From the NCBI RefSeq assembly GCF_016107705.1, contig NZ_JAEHGC010000009.1, positions 124,001 to 188,000 of the forward strand: a DNA stretch of 64,000 bases, written 5' to 3'. Source of the DNA: Neobacillus cucumis. GTDB lineage: Bacteria; Bacillota; Bacilli; Bacillales_B; DSM-18226. The position numbers and the translations under genes are program-made. Of the stretch, positions 8,937 to 17,307 are shown piece by piece. The notes under the pieces are model-generated. The model did no database searches. It was not told the origin of the DNA and saw only the letters and a program-made list of their open reading frames with translations. Within the stretch, counting starts at the first letter, position 1. Each line of letters starts with the position of its first letter.

Positions 8937-9830
8937 ATGGATTTATTAACTTTAACTGAGGAACTTTTTAATTATATTCGGAAGTTTTTACTTTTAAGAT
9001 TTACACTATTTGCTTTGGTTCTCATGACCTTTTCCTTTGTCGTAAACCGTATTATAGAATGGTTCTTTAGGAAGTCAAATTTTTTTGATGATGAGGTCGA
9101 ACAAACGATTCAAAGTGTAATTCGCTCGATTTTTAGGTATGGAATTGCGATCAGCCTTTTTATTTATCTAATTAGTCAATTTGTAGATATAAAAGGAATA
9201 CTTGCAGGTGCAGGTATTGCCGGAGTTGTCGTTGGTTTTGCAGCACAACAAATGTTAAAAGACGTTATATTGGGGTTTGTGAGATTAACGGACAAAGAGT
9301 TTCGGGTCGGCGATTTTGTTACTTTCAACGGAACAAATTCAGGTACCATTGAGGAAATCAGTATTCGCTATATGCAAATTCGAGAATGGTCAGGAAAACT
9401 CCTTACCATCCCACATGGAGAGATTCGAACGATTCAAAATTTTAATAAAGGCTGGATGCGAGTAATTGAACGGATTACAATAAGTTATCAAGAAGATCCA
9501 AAAAGAATAAAGGAATTGTTAGAAAAAGTAAGTGAAATCTGCAATGAAAAATTTGAACAAGACCTATTTAGGCTAGAGGACGAGGTTGTTGAACCTTTTC
9601 AATATATTGGCATAACAGACTTAAATCCAAACCTTAAATATGTTGGGTACGAATTTTGTATTGTAGGCACAGTAAAGCCTGAAGAGTATTTTGAAATTTC
9701 CAGGCAAGTTAGGTTTGAACTAATGTCTATATTACACAAGAATCAAGTAGGAATGCCTACAGCGAACATGTTCGTTCATACTGATAAATTTCAGGAGATT
9801 CTTGAAGATCAGCCTTCACGAAGCAGGTAA
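8937..9830 (+). CDS. MscS family mechanosensitive channel
   Basis: 297-residue small-conductance mechanosensitive channel protein, which opens under membrane tension at hypo-osmotic shock. It has hydrophobic segments at about 17-40 and 60-85, then the pore-lining TM3 signature GAGIAGVVVGFAAQQMLKD (about 92-110) and the beta domain (FRVGDFV...GTIEEISIRYMQIR). Close to Bacillus YkuT/YfkC in size. GGAAGTGGATGG precedes the start. The MscS domain is clear; the cellular role among several Bacillus paralogues is not. Confidence 0.9.
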   Translation: MDLLTLTEELFNYIRKFLLLRFTLFALVLMTFSFVVNRIIEWFFRKSNFFDDEVEQTIQSVIRSIFRYGIAISLFIYLISQFVDIKGILAGAGIAGVVVGFAAQQMLKDVILGFVRLTDKEFRVGDFVTFNGTNSGTIEEISIRYMQIREWSGKLLTIPHGEIRTIQNFNKGWMRVIERITISYQEDPKRIKELLEKVSEICNEKFEQDLFRLEDEVVEPFQYIGITDLNPNLKYVGYEFCIVGTVKPEEYFEISRQVRFELMSILHKNQVGMPTANMFVHTDKFQEILEDQPSRSR

Positions 9831-9866
9831 AGAAAATTTAATCACATAGAAAATAAAAGGTGTGAT

Positions 9867-9916
9867 AAAAATTGGAAGGATCTAAGTCAATCTATAAGAT
9901 TGGCTTATTTTTTTTT
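9867..9916 (+). terminator. terminator, repeated element copy 1
   Basis: Stem AAGTCAATCT/AGATTGGCTT (one G-T pair) followed by nine T residues. About 45 bases including the flank are nearly identical to 14343-14391, so this is a dispersed element and not only a terminator. Confidence 0.75.
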
Positions 9917-9929
9917 GAAAGGGGGTTAA

Positions 9930-10082
9930 GTGCCTAAAAAAAGAATAACACGCAGCAAATGCTACCGAGGGGTAAGAAAAATTCGGAGACAAAGCAAAAA
10001 TCCCAAAATTAAAAAAATTGGAAAAATATATTGTCAAACTATCATTCTTAATATAAAATACCCTACATGTAGATTGATCTAA
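9930..10082 (+). CDS. possible small basic protein
   Basis: GTG-initiated 50-codon frame preceded by GAAAGGGGG. The product is strongly basic in its first 35 residues (PKKRITRSKCYRGVRKIRR). No family recognised. It may be chance coding in AT-rich DNA between the mscS terminator and the thioesterase gene. Confidence 0.25.
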   Translation: MPKKRITRSKCYRGVRKIRRQSKNPKIKKIGKIYCQTIILNIKYPTCRLI

Positions 10083-10145
10083 TTTTCTGAATAAAATTAA
10101 GCTAGATATAGTACCAGTGGTTTAGGTGTTTTAAGGAGGAAAAGT

Positions 10146-10658
10146 ATGGAAACAAAATATTGTAGAGACTCACGAGTTATACGAACAAGTCGTGTATTTC
10201 CTAATGACGTAAATAATCACAATACATTATTTGGGGGGCGATTAATGAGTGATGTCGACCAGGTAGCATCTATTTCCGCAGCTCTTCATAGCCGCACTGA
10301 ATGTGTAACGGCTTCAACTGATTCTGTTGACTTCTTATGTCCTATTCATACATCAGATTCGGTTTGTTTTGAATCTTATGTTACATGGACAGGCACATCA
10401 TCCATGGAAGTCTTTGTAAAGATTATTGCTGAAGATTTAAAAAGTGGTGATCGTAGAATTGCAGCGACTGCTTTATTAACATTTGTTGCACTAGATCAGA
10501 ATAAACGTCCATCACATGTTCCACCGGTCATTCCTGAAACAGATGAAGAGAAAAAGTTGCATGAAACCGCACCAGACCGAGCAAGAATGCGCAAGGAAAG
10601 AAAACAAAAGAGCAAAGAATTAGCCACTTTCTTAACCACAAGTTATAGATTGTGTTAA
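10146..10658 (+). CDS. acyl-CoA thioesterase (YkhA-like hotdog)
   Basis: 170-residue hotdog-fold acyl-CoA hydrolase that splits acyl-CoA into free acid and CoA. The family signature NDVNNHNTLFGGRLMSDVDQVASI (residues about 20-43) with the conserved Asn/Asp region, and the FLCPIHTSDSV strand, match Bacillus YkhA and the BACH/YciA group. The last 45 residues are charged and extended, as in YkhA. AAGGAGG lies upstream. Single gene with its own terminator at 10782-10831. Confidence 0.9.
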   Translation: METKYCRDSRVIRTSRVFPNDVNNHNTLFGGRLMSDVDQVASISAALHSRTECVTASTDSVDFLCPIHTSDSVCFESYVTWTGTSSMEVFVKIIAEDLKSGDRRIAATALLTFVALDQNKRPSHVPPVIPETDEEKKLHETAPDRARMRKERKQKSKELATFLTTSYRLC

Positions 10659-10781
10659 CTTCGGAAAGACCAGTCTCTATTATAATCATTCTCTGAATAT
10701 GAGTACTGTTGATAAAATCTGATAGAATTTATCAAACAATTAAATCAAAAATCTTAGTAGCCGAATTAAGGACCTAAGAAG

Positions 10782-10831
10782 CTGCGCCTCAATTGTTCGT
10801 TACAACTAGCAATTGGAGGTGCATTTTTTTA
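10782..10831 (+). terminator. Rho-independent terminator
   Basis: GCGCCTCAATTG and CAATTGGAGGTGC pair (one bulge) around a 14-nt loop, followed by seven T. Confidence 0.8.
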
Positions 10832-11223
10832 TAACCAAATAATAGAAAGAAATATAAAAGACAAACAAAGTCAACAAAAGATAAATAAAACAGGTTTTCT
10901 AATTGGTTCTTTCATAACAAATGGAATATTGAAAATTTTAATGAAGCTGCAACAAAAGGAATTAGTGTTAAGCATGATCATTTGCTCTGTCCAACAGAAT
11001 TATTAATAGGTAATTAGAATTATTAAATATAGCCTTTTCAGCTTGATGTAATCATATCCTATGTTAAATTACCTTTTTACCAAAATATGGGTCTATTGTG
11101 GTCTCTTTTGAAATATATTTTTAATCGGGTTTTTATGTCCTTCATACCATGTTGTTTTACCAGTCATTCATGGGTTTGTTGGACGAGAAAAGCCTAAACA
11201 TTGTTATTCTCAGGAGGAATCAG
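10832..11223 (+). other. gap with a possible gene remnant
   Basis: AT-rich 390-bp stretch without a supported gene. A short stop-bounded reading frame ending in TAG at about 11020 encodes protein-like NEAATKGISVKHDHLL and may be the tail of a lost gene, family unknown. The promoter of the gene at 11224 should lie in the right-hand part; I do not see a clear -35/-10 pair. Confidence 0.3.
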
Positions 11224-13881
11224 ATGACTTCAACTTTAGGAACACAATTTATCCCAATTGCAAAACCATCCATTACTATGAGCCCTAACACGATCACTTC
11301 ACTCACAACTTCGAGCCAGGACCGATTACAGTATCACAAAGCCGTTCTAGAATCGGTGGGAATTACTTCCCTTTCATCCCTTGGAACACTCAACTTATCA
11401 GGAAATTTAATACCACAAGCAGGGCTAACAAGGCCTGATCCAAATTTGGCTGCCAGTCAGGTATACTTCCAGTCAGCGTATAAATTAACGAACACGGCAA
11501 CAACACCTGTACTTCAACCTGCTGGAGGCCAGGCTACTATACTTAAAGCCATTCCGTTACCATCGAAAACAGTAAGTGCTGTTTCTATATCAAGTCTTAC
11601 AACTCAGATTAATGTAGATACCGCTTATTGGGTCGCTACAGAAATCAATTTACAGGACAATACGACCATTGTCCTCAAACAACCGCAGCATTATCTTATT
11701 TTAATTGCTGAAAAAATAACGGTTGGCCAAAATGTTACGTTTACATGGGAAAGGCCAAGTAAATTTAGCCCTGCTAAACCGATGAAACCACCAACGCCTC
11801 CCCAAGCGCCAACATCCACTACGCTTGTGGGCATTACAGGGACAAATGGCACACATGGTGTCAAAGGCGGCAGAGGTCCGGACGGAACGAGTGCTCCTGA
11901 ATTGGAAGTATGGGTGCTTGATATGACTGGACGCCCTGCTTTTGATTTAAGAGGTCAGGATGGAACCACCGGTGGTGCAGGGCAAGATGGCGGGAATGGC
12001 GGCCAAGGAGGAAAAGGAAAGCCTGCGCAATTAGACTGGGCAGGATTCTGCAAATCTGGGGCCGGTGCTGGCGGCAATGGAGGAGCAGGAGGAAATGCAG
12101 GTTTGGGCGGGGATGGAGGAAATGGGGGAACTGGAGGGAAGCTTTCCCTATATGCCCCACAGAGCGTGATCAGTCAATACCTTCAAGGTTTTTACATAAC
12201 CGTCGATGGTGGACGTGGAGGAGCAGGGGGTCTGCCTGGCGAAAGGGGTTCTGGTGGAGCAGGAGGACCTGTTGGAGATTCTCTTAAAGCGAACTTCGGA
12301 GCCGTTTGCGGGCCTGGTTCCAGAACGGCAGGATCCAGAGGCCCGGATGGTGCATCTTCTACCCAAGGGTATTCAGGCTACGAGGGGGGGAAACTCCCAG
12401 ATCCTATCAGTATGCGTGCCATCGATCGAGATGATTTCCTGAGAAAACTGCTTGAACCAGTTATTTTTGAAGCAACTCCTGCCTATGCCTTGGCAGGGGA
12501 GAGCATTACATTAAAAGGCAAGCGTTATACGAAAACCGATGTTGTGCTTATCGATGGTTCACCTGTACCAACAAATGTTTACAGTGATACGTCCCTGCAA
12601 TTTTCCGCTCCTTTTATCAGAGGAGGGCAGCATACCATTCAGGTAAAACAGTCGGATGGAACGTTATCGAACAAAGCCTCTATGTATATTAAGCCTAAGG
12701 TCGATTCTGCCCAGCAGGATAACAAAGAAAATGAGCATATGCGAGTGATTCCAGGGCGAAAAGTAACGTTAATCGGCAGTGGATTTTCCGAAAATGCCAT
12801 CGTCAGAATCAATGATCAGGATATGCCGGATGTTACTTTATTAAGCCCAACCCAGCTTGAGTTCACCTTAATCAGACCTGCCACAGTTGAACAAAATCCA
12901 TCAGGAGAGCATGTGACCGCACGCGTGATTCTATCAGACGGAACTCCATCTAACACCCTCAATTTAGTGTTGGATACCTTTCATATGCTCGTCCTTGGTG
13001 ACTCTGTTTCTTGGGGTCAAGGATTGTTCGAACAGGAAAAGCACTATTCCCTAGTCGGCAATGCGGTCAAAGCCCGGAATGGAAATATCGGATTCTATAC
13101 CCAAGTACTTGCGCATTCAGGGGCGACCATTGGTGTAAATGATCATACAAATACTCCAGCAGTAGATGGAGAGGTGCCTGTTTCCTATCCGACCATTCTC
13201 CAACAGTGTAATTTATTTGTCGGCGATCCAGAACAGGTGGATCTGATCATTATGGATGGCGGAATCAATGATGTGAATCTTCGAGTTGTTCTGAATCCAT
13301 TTAATCAAGATGATTTGAGTGAGCTGAATCGGACGCAATTCCTTGATAATAGTAAAACTTTATTTACTGAAGTGGGCAAAACCTTTCCAAATGCCAAAGT
13401 CATTGTAACGGGATACTATCCTCCTGTTTCTGAGCATAGCGATCTAAGAGCTGTAGAAGTATTACTTGTTGCGTTAGGTATTGCGACAGAGGGAATACCA
13501 GGTGGTGTGGCGGCTGGATTTTTGACGGAACATCATCTGCAGATCATACATGAGAGAAGCTTGCAGCTTGCGAACGAGTCCAAATTGTATCTCCAACAGG
13601 CTGTAGATGAAACCAATACTACTCCGGAAGGAAAAAACCGATTTTTCTTTGCCGATCCTAATATTGGTGTAGAACACTCCGCACTTACCCCGGATCCTTA
13701 TTTATTCGGGATTAATTTGGATATGTCACCCCAAGATTTTATCGCAGCTGAACGTCTGATCTCCTGTACAAAAGCAGGCTGTACCGGAATAGACTTTGAA
13801 ATCTGTAAACGAGCCTCAATGGGCCATCCTAACAATAAAGGGGCAATTGCTTACGCAAATGCAATTTACCCATTTTTATAA
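11224..13881 (+). CDS. multidomain protein: Gly-rich, TIG and SGNH hydrolase domains
   Basis: 885 residues from the ATG at 11224, chosen for CAGGAGGAATCAG just upstream (an ATG at 11149 has none). Order: N-terminal unknown region (1-200), Gly-rich region (about 200-390, blocks such as GGNGGAGGNAGLGG), two IPT/TIG Ig-like domains (about 412-489, 492-580), then an SGNH/GDSL hydrolase domain (587-885) with GDSVSWGQG (Ser594), GGIND and the C-terminal GHPNNKGA (His868), so the catalytic set looks complete. No signal peptide or anchor is visible, odd for such an architecture. Substrate unknown; a spore- or cell-surface esterase is possible. Confidence 0.8.
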   Translation: MTSTLGTQFIPIAKPSITMSPNTITSLTTSSQDRLQYHKAVLESVGITSLSSLGTLNLSGNLIPQAGLTRPDPNLAASQVYFQSAYKLTNTATTPVLQPAGGQATILKAIPLPSKTVSAVSISSLTTQINVDTAYWVATEINLQDNTTIVLKQPQHYLILIAEKITVGQNVTFTWERPSKFSPAKPMKPPTPPQAPTSTTLVGITGTNGTHGVKGGRGPDGTSAPELEVWVLDMTGRPAFDLRGQDGTTGGAGQDGGNGGQGGKGKPAQLDWAGFCKSGAGAGGNGGAGGNAGLGGDGGNGGTGGKLSLYAPQSVISQYLQGFYITVDGGRGGAGGLPGERGSGGAGGPVGDSLKANFGAVCGPGSRTAGSRGPDGASSTQGYSGYEGGKLPDPISMRAIDRDDFLRKLLEPVIFEATPAYALAGESITLKGKRYTKTDVVLIDGSPVPTNVYSDTSLQFSAPFIRGGQHTIQVKQSDGTLSNKASMYIKPKVDSAQQDNKENEHMRVIPGRKVTLIGSGFSENAIVRINDQDMPDVTLLSPTQLEFTLIRPATVEQNPSGEHVTARVILSDGTPSNTLNLVLDTFHMLVLGDSVSWGQGLFEQEKHYSLVGNAVKARNGNIGFYTQVLAHSGATIGVNDHTNTPAVDGEVPVSYPTILQQCNLFVGDPEQVDLIIMDGGINDVNLRVVLNPFNQDDLSELNRTQFLDNSKTLFTEVGKTFPNAKVIVTGYYPPVSEHSDLRAVEVLLVALGIATEGIPGGVAAGFLTEHHLQIIHERSLQLANESKLYLQQAVDETNTTPEGKNRFFFADPNIGVEHSALTPDPYLFGINLDMSPQDFIAAERLISCTKAGCTGIDFEICKRASMGHPNNKGAIAYANAIYPFL

Positions 13882-13950
13882 GTAAGCAGAAAACAAATCC
13901 ACTGAATTATAAAGAGTAAAACTAGGACTATAACCTAATCAACTGAAGTG

Positions 13951-13996
13951 CCCCTCTTAGATTGGATTAATGATCCAATCTAAGAGGGGTTTAAAT
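13951..13996 (+). terminator. Rho-independent terminator
   Basis: A 17-bp perfect stem (13951-13967 with 13973-13989, arm CCCCTCTTAGATTGGAT) and a T-containing tail end the SGNH gene. Confidence 0.85.
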
Positions 13997-14204
13997 TTGT
14001 TAAGTTTACAAGTGAATGTAGAACAAGGGGTGTTATTTGAACTATTAAATGTCCTATTGTTAATTTCAAAAAATCATCAAAAAGACATCTATTTTTAAGA
14101 GATTTATAGTAAAATAGACTTGTTTTTATTATATTAAGATTAAACGGGGGAGCTTTATGAAAGGGTTTTTTACAAGAAAAAAACCTATCTAGAAATGCTT
14201 ATTA

Positions 14205-14294
14205 AGCGCCAAACATTAGTTTAATTAAAGATTTTTATGAAGATAAAGAATACGGCAGCAATGAAACCGTATTAGTCCAATTAAAAAATAAATA
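14205..14294 (+). pseudogene. short gene-tail remnant
   Basis: Reads SLIKDFYEDKEYGSNETVLV... to a TAA at 14294 without a proper start or upstream coding sequence. It looks like the 3' end of a decayed gene; the family is not recognised. Confidence 0.35.
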
Positions 14295-14342
14295 ATCGTT
14301 GTTCGTGCAATATTCTGATCACCTAAAAATTAAAGATGAAAG

Positions 14343-14391
14343 AAAAATTGCAAGGATTTAAGTCAATCTATAAGATTGGCTTATTTTTTTC
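14343..14391 (+). terminator. terminator, repeated element copy 2
   Basis: Same stem AAGTCAATCT/AGATTGGCTT plus T-run as at 9867-9916, including the flanking AAAATTG-AAGGAT bases. Confidence 0.7.
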
Positions 14392-14400
14392 AAATTTTTT

Positions 14401-14553
14401 TTAGAATTGGGAAGTTATGTTGGAGAGTTTTTCTTATTAATATTTGGGCCATATGTAGTTTATACGGTGGTGGATTTCGTGGTTTTAAAGAGCAGTGAAG
14501 GGACGGAAACCTTAACGGATAAGTGGTTAGGGACACGAGTTGTAGAGTACTGA
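14401..14553 (+). pseudogene. C-terminal remnant, RDD-like membrane protein
   Basis: Frame 14401-14553 encodes a hydrophobic segment (GEFFLLIFGPYVVYTVVDFVVL) followed by EGTETLTDKWLGTRVVEY and a stop. The pattern of a membrane helix followed by DKWLGTRVV resembles the C-terminus of RDD-family membrane proteins. No 5' part is present; the frame begins in the T-run of the preceding repeat element, so the rest has been lost, perhaps through that element. Confidence 0.45.
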
Positions 14554-14583
14554 AGAAGATTTATGAAAAAATCTTTAATCTAA

Positions 14584-14652
14584 GGGGACGGTTCTTCTGA
14601 GGTTTTTGGTTCAAGAGATGAATAAAATAAACCAAGAGAACCGTCCATGTGG
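14584..14652. terminator. hairpin with GGACGGTTCT motif
   Basis: GGACGGTTCTT (14586-14596) pairs with AAGAGAACCGTCC (14634-14646). It lies directly downstream of the minus-strand lipoprotein gene and can terminate it. The core matches the element at 5448-5508. Confidence 0.55.
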
Positions 14653-14658
14653 AATTCA

Positions 14659-15153
14659 TCAATCGTTTTTCTCAAATGTTAATTCATGCTTTTTCGCCAA
14701 TTCCTTTAATGCGTTTTGATAATCTCTCATTAATTTTCTTGCTTCTGTTAATTTATTATTGGCAGCATTGACCTTATTCAGGTCTTGTTCTTCAATCGCG
14801 CTGACAATCATTATAAAAGCGCTGTTCTGTAAATTGACTGCTTTCAGATAGATTTCATGGATATCATGGACTTCTTTTGTTTTAGGTTGGATGCTTTCTA
14901 CTTCAGCAATATAGTCGCGGTATTTGGGGATTACTTCTTTTACCAATGTGTTATAGGTGGTTTCGTCATTTGTATAATTTGCACCCGTGACACTTTGATA
15001 AAGATTAATCACTTCTTTTTCTTTTTTCGCAAGCGGTTTTGTTTGCTTGTTTACGTAATTTTGTAAATCATCCTTGACTGGGTCATTCCCACAAGCAGTA
15101 AGAAGCGTCCCTAACATTAAAAAGAATAGAATGATGATGCTCTTTTTGTTCAA
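14659..15153 (-). CDS. lipoprotein of unknown function
   Basis: 164 residues. The signal peptide carries a lipobox LLTAC, giving a lipid-anchored exported protein with a helical, charged mature part of about 140 residues. I choose the TTG start at 15153 because GGGGGTGATC, almost a perfect anti-SD match, sits just upstream; an in-frame ATG at 15183 would put that site inside the gene. No domain recognised; the helical pattern recalls YkyA-type cell-wall-binding lipoproteins, but this is a guess. Confidence 0.75.
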   Translation of the reverse strand: MNKKSIIILFFLMLGTLLTACGNDPVKDDLQNYVNKQTKPLAKKEKEVINLYQSVTGANYTNDETTYNTLVKEVIPKYRDYIAEVESIQPKTKEVHDIHEIYLKAVNLQNSAFIMIVSAIEEQDLNKVNAANNKLTEARKLMRDYQNALKELAKKHELTFEKND

Positions 15154-15302
15154 TTTGATCACCCCCACGGACACTATATGCACCGGAAGAAATGTCCAAT
15201 AACCATTTTATGGATAAAGTGTGAGACTTATGGTTAGGTAACGAATTGAATATAACAAGCATGTGAGTCGAGTTCAACGAGGGAAATGATGTGGTTTCAT
15301 AA

Positions 15303-15353
15303 AAAAGTGCCAGGTATTCCTTTAGCAGAAAGGTACCTGACATTTTTTTAGAA
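15303..15353. terminator. terminator with TGCCAGGTA motif
   Basis: GTGCCAGGTA and TACCTGACAT form an imperfect stem around a 15-nt loop, flanked by A- and T-runs. The core recalls the GTGACAGGCACC motif at about 61212. Confidence 0.6.
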
Positions 15354-15533
15354 GGGGTTTGATGTTAATTTGTCCTAGCAAATTTATTATAGATAAAATA
15401 GTTTAATAAAATATGAACAAAACATTGCAATCGTATTAATATTTTTTTGGAATCATCAAGGATAGAACACTCATTCGGTTTGAGACACCAAGTTTTTGAA
15501 ACGAGTTATATGAAGGGGGGAGGGAGAATCCCC

Positions 15534-15560
15534 TTGAAGCTTTTTGATTTTTGCTATAAT
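15534..15560 (+). promoter_or_regulatory. extended -10 promoter
   Basis: TTGAAG (15534-15539) and TGCTATAAT (-10 at 15555-15560) spaced 15 bp; the TGn extension compensates the short spacing. It probably drives the methyltransferase gene at 15681. Confidence 0.5.
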
Positions 15561-15680
15561 GACCACTATACAGCTATAATTTTGGCTATGATAAAGAACA
15601 ATGTTGAATGAAGAGAATTGCCTGAAGCGGAAAGCAACAATCAGGTTTAACAAAGCTTATTAATAAAAGGGGAGTGAAAT

Positions 15681-16277
15681 ATGGAAAATAATGTTTTTGA
15701 ACAGATGGCAAAAAGATATGATACAGAGGAAAGAATTGAACTAGCTAAAGTGATCGTAAAGGAAGTAAGACCGGAATTACGAAATTGTAAATCAAAATCT
15801 TTACTAGACTATGGGAGCGGTACTGGTCTAGTTAGTCTAGAAGTATCAGATTTAGTAGCTGATATTTTGTTGGTAGATTCATCAAAAGAAATGTTGGAAG
15901 TTGCGAAAGCAAAAATTTCTCACAAAGGAATCAACAACTCCAAAGTGCTTTATTCAGATTTTACTCAAGAAACTCCTGAACTTAAGGCAGACATCGTTTT
16001 AATGTCACTAGTCCTTCTCCATATTCCGGATACTAAAAAGATTTTACAAGAATTGTTCAACATTTTAAATATTGGTGGCAAGTTGCTTATCATTGACTTT
16101 GATAAAAACGATAAAATCCATCATCCGAAAGTTCATAACGGTTTTTCGCATGATGAATTGAAAAAAAGATTATCTGAAGTTGGATTTAAATCAACTGAAA
16201 TTAAGACATTCTATCATGGCAATCATATTTTTATGAATCAGGATGCCTCCATGTTTCTATCCAGTAGTATTAAGTGA
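15681..16277 (+). CDS. class I SAM-dependent methyltransferase
   Basis: 198 residues with the Rossmann methyltransferase motifs: LLDYGSGTGLVSLEV (motif I, about 41-55), LLVDSSKEML (acidic strand-2 end), and a motif IV/post region with VLMSLVLLHI (about 111-120). Methyltransf_11/25 type, no fused domain. The acceptor cannot be deduced. AAAAGGGGAGTG precedes the ATG. Monocistronic. Confidence 0.85.
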   Translation: MENNVFEQMAKRYDTEERIELAKVIVKEVRPELRNCKSKSLLDYGSGTGLVSLEVSDLVADILLVDSSKEMLEVAKAKISHKGINNSKVLYSDFTQETPELKADIVLMSLVLLHIPDTKKILQELFNILNIGGKLLIIDFDKNDKIHHPKVHNGFSHDELKKRLSEVGFKSTEIKTFYHGNHIFMNQDASMFLSSSIK

Positions 16278-16402
16278 TTTCTTGCTTTTTTATATCATGG
16301 CTCACACAACCCCAAAAATAACCATTCAAATTGATGGGGGTTGACTTTTAACCTTGTGACCCAAGATTCACTAATTTTTGGTTATACTATACCTATAATA
16401 GG

Positions 16403-16530
16403 CAAATTTGTCGTCAGCTTCGGTGCAACGAGAGGCCCGGTTCCAAGTCTCCTCCTGCCAAGTATGACTGTCAAAGAAATGTAGGTAAGCCTCCGTTTTC
16501 TGTTCTGACGGGAGGAAAGAGTGAATTCAA
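16403..16530 (+). other. GC-richer, possibly structured leader upstream of cwlJ
   Basis: The block 16403-16520 is clearly richer in G+C than the surrounding gap. CGTCAG (16412-16417) could pair with CTGACG (16505-16510) to close a multi-branched fold. No known riboswitch is recognised and a minus-strand frame across it is not convincing. Confidence 0.3.
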
Positions 16531-16598
16531 CATTCATAATATTTAAAAAATGACATGACTTAAGGCTTTTTTTCATACAATATTTTTGGGGTGGAAAA

Positions 16599-17039
16599 AT
16601 GCCAAGAGTAAATTACCGAAGTTCAGACGTTGACTTAATGGCAAGGATGATGAGAGCAGAAGCCGAAGGTGAAGGACCACAGGGAATGTTATATGTTGGA
16701 AATGTAATTGTGAATCGTCTTGTAGCAAATTGTTTAGACTTTAAAGGTTTAAGAACAGTTAACCAAGTTATTTTTCAAGTACAGGGAGGAAATTTCTCCT
16801 TTGAAGCCGTTCAAAAAGGGAATGTATTTTACCAAAGATCAAGATCTTCTGAAAGAAGATTAGCAAAACAGAATTTGGATTATTGGAGAGACCACCCAGC
16901 AAAATATTCTCTTTGGTATTTTAATCCACATGCTCCATGCCCTCCAACATGGTACGGTCAACCTCAAACTGGTCAATTTAAACAACATTGTTTTTATGAA
17001 CCAAAAGCTGGAACATGTGATAGTGTTTATAGTGGTTAA
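16599..17039 (+). CDS. cwlJ: spore cortex-lytic cell wall hydrolase CwlJ
   Basis: 146 residues, one Hydrolase_2 (SleB/CwlJ) domain and nothing else, the length of B. subtilis CwlJ (about 142). MARMMRAEAEGEGPQGMLYVGNVIVNR carries the catalytic Glu region, and WYFNPHAPCPPTW the second family block. No signal peptide, as in CwlJ (SleB has one). It degrades spore cortex muramic-lactam peptidoglycan during germination, in response to Ca-dipicolinate. B. subtilis pairs it with gerQ; no gerQ is next to it here. Weak GGGG ribosome site upstream; terminator right after. Confidence 0.92.
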   Translation: MPRVNYRSSDVDLMARMMRAEAEGEGPQGMLYVGNVIVNRLVANCLDFKGLRTVNQVIFQVQGGNFSFEAVQKGNVFYQRSRSSERRLAKQNLDYWRDHPAKYSLWYFNPHAPCPPTWYGQPQTGQFKQHCFYEPKAGTCDSVYSG

Positions 17040-17064
17040 GCTTACTCTTAGAGTAAGCTTTTTT
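17038..17064 (+). terminator. Rho-independent terminator
   Basis: AAGCTTACTC/GAGTAAGCTT, 10-bp perfect stem with a 3-nt loop and T-run; its 5' base overlaps the cwlJ stop codon. Confidence 0.85.
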
Positions 17065-17307
17065 ACATATTTTGAATATTTACGTAATAAAAAACATGTT
17101 TATTTATGCTTTACAGTACTTCAATCAATGGGGCTCTTCCAACATATTTACTTTACTCCTGAAATTTTTATGTATTAAATCATTTTGAAATACTTGAATG
17201 CTTGTTTAATATCTTCCTGTTTATTAAGGGGACATGGGTTAGTACTTGATCTTTTATGATAAATTAAAAGAGCAATAGAATAGGATTAACGGCAAGGGGA
17301 GAGCATA

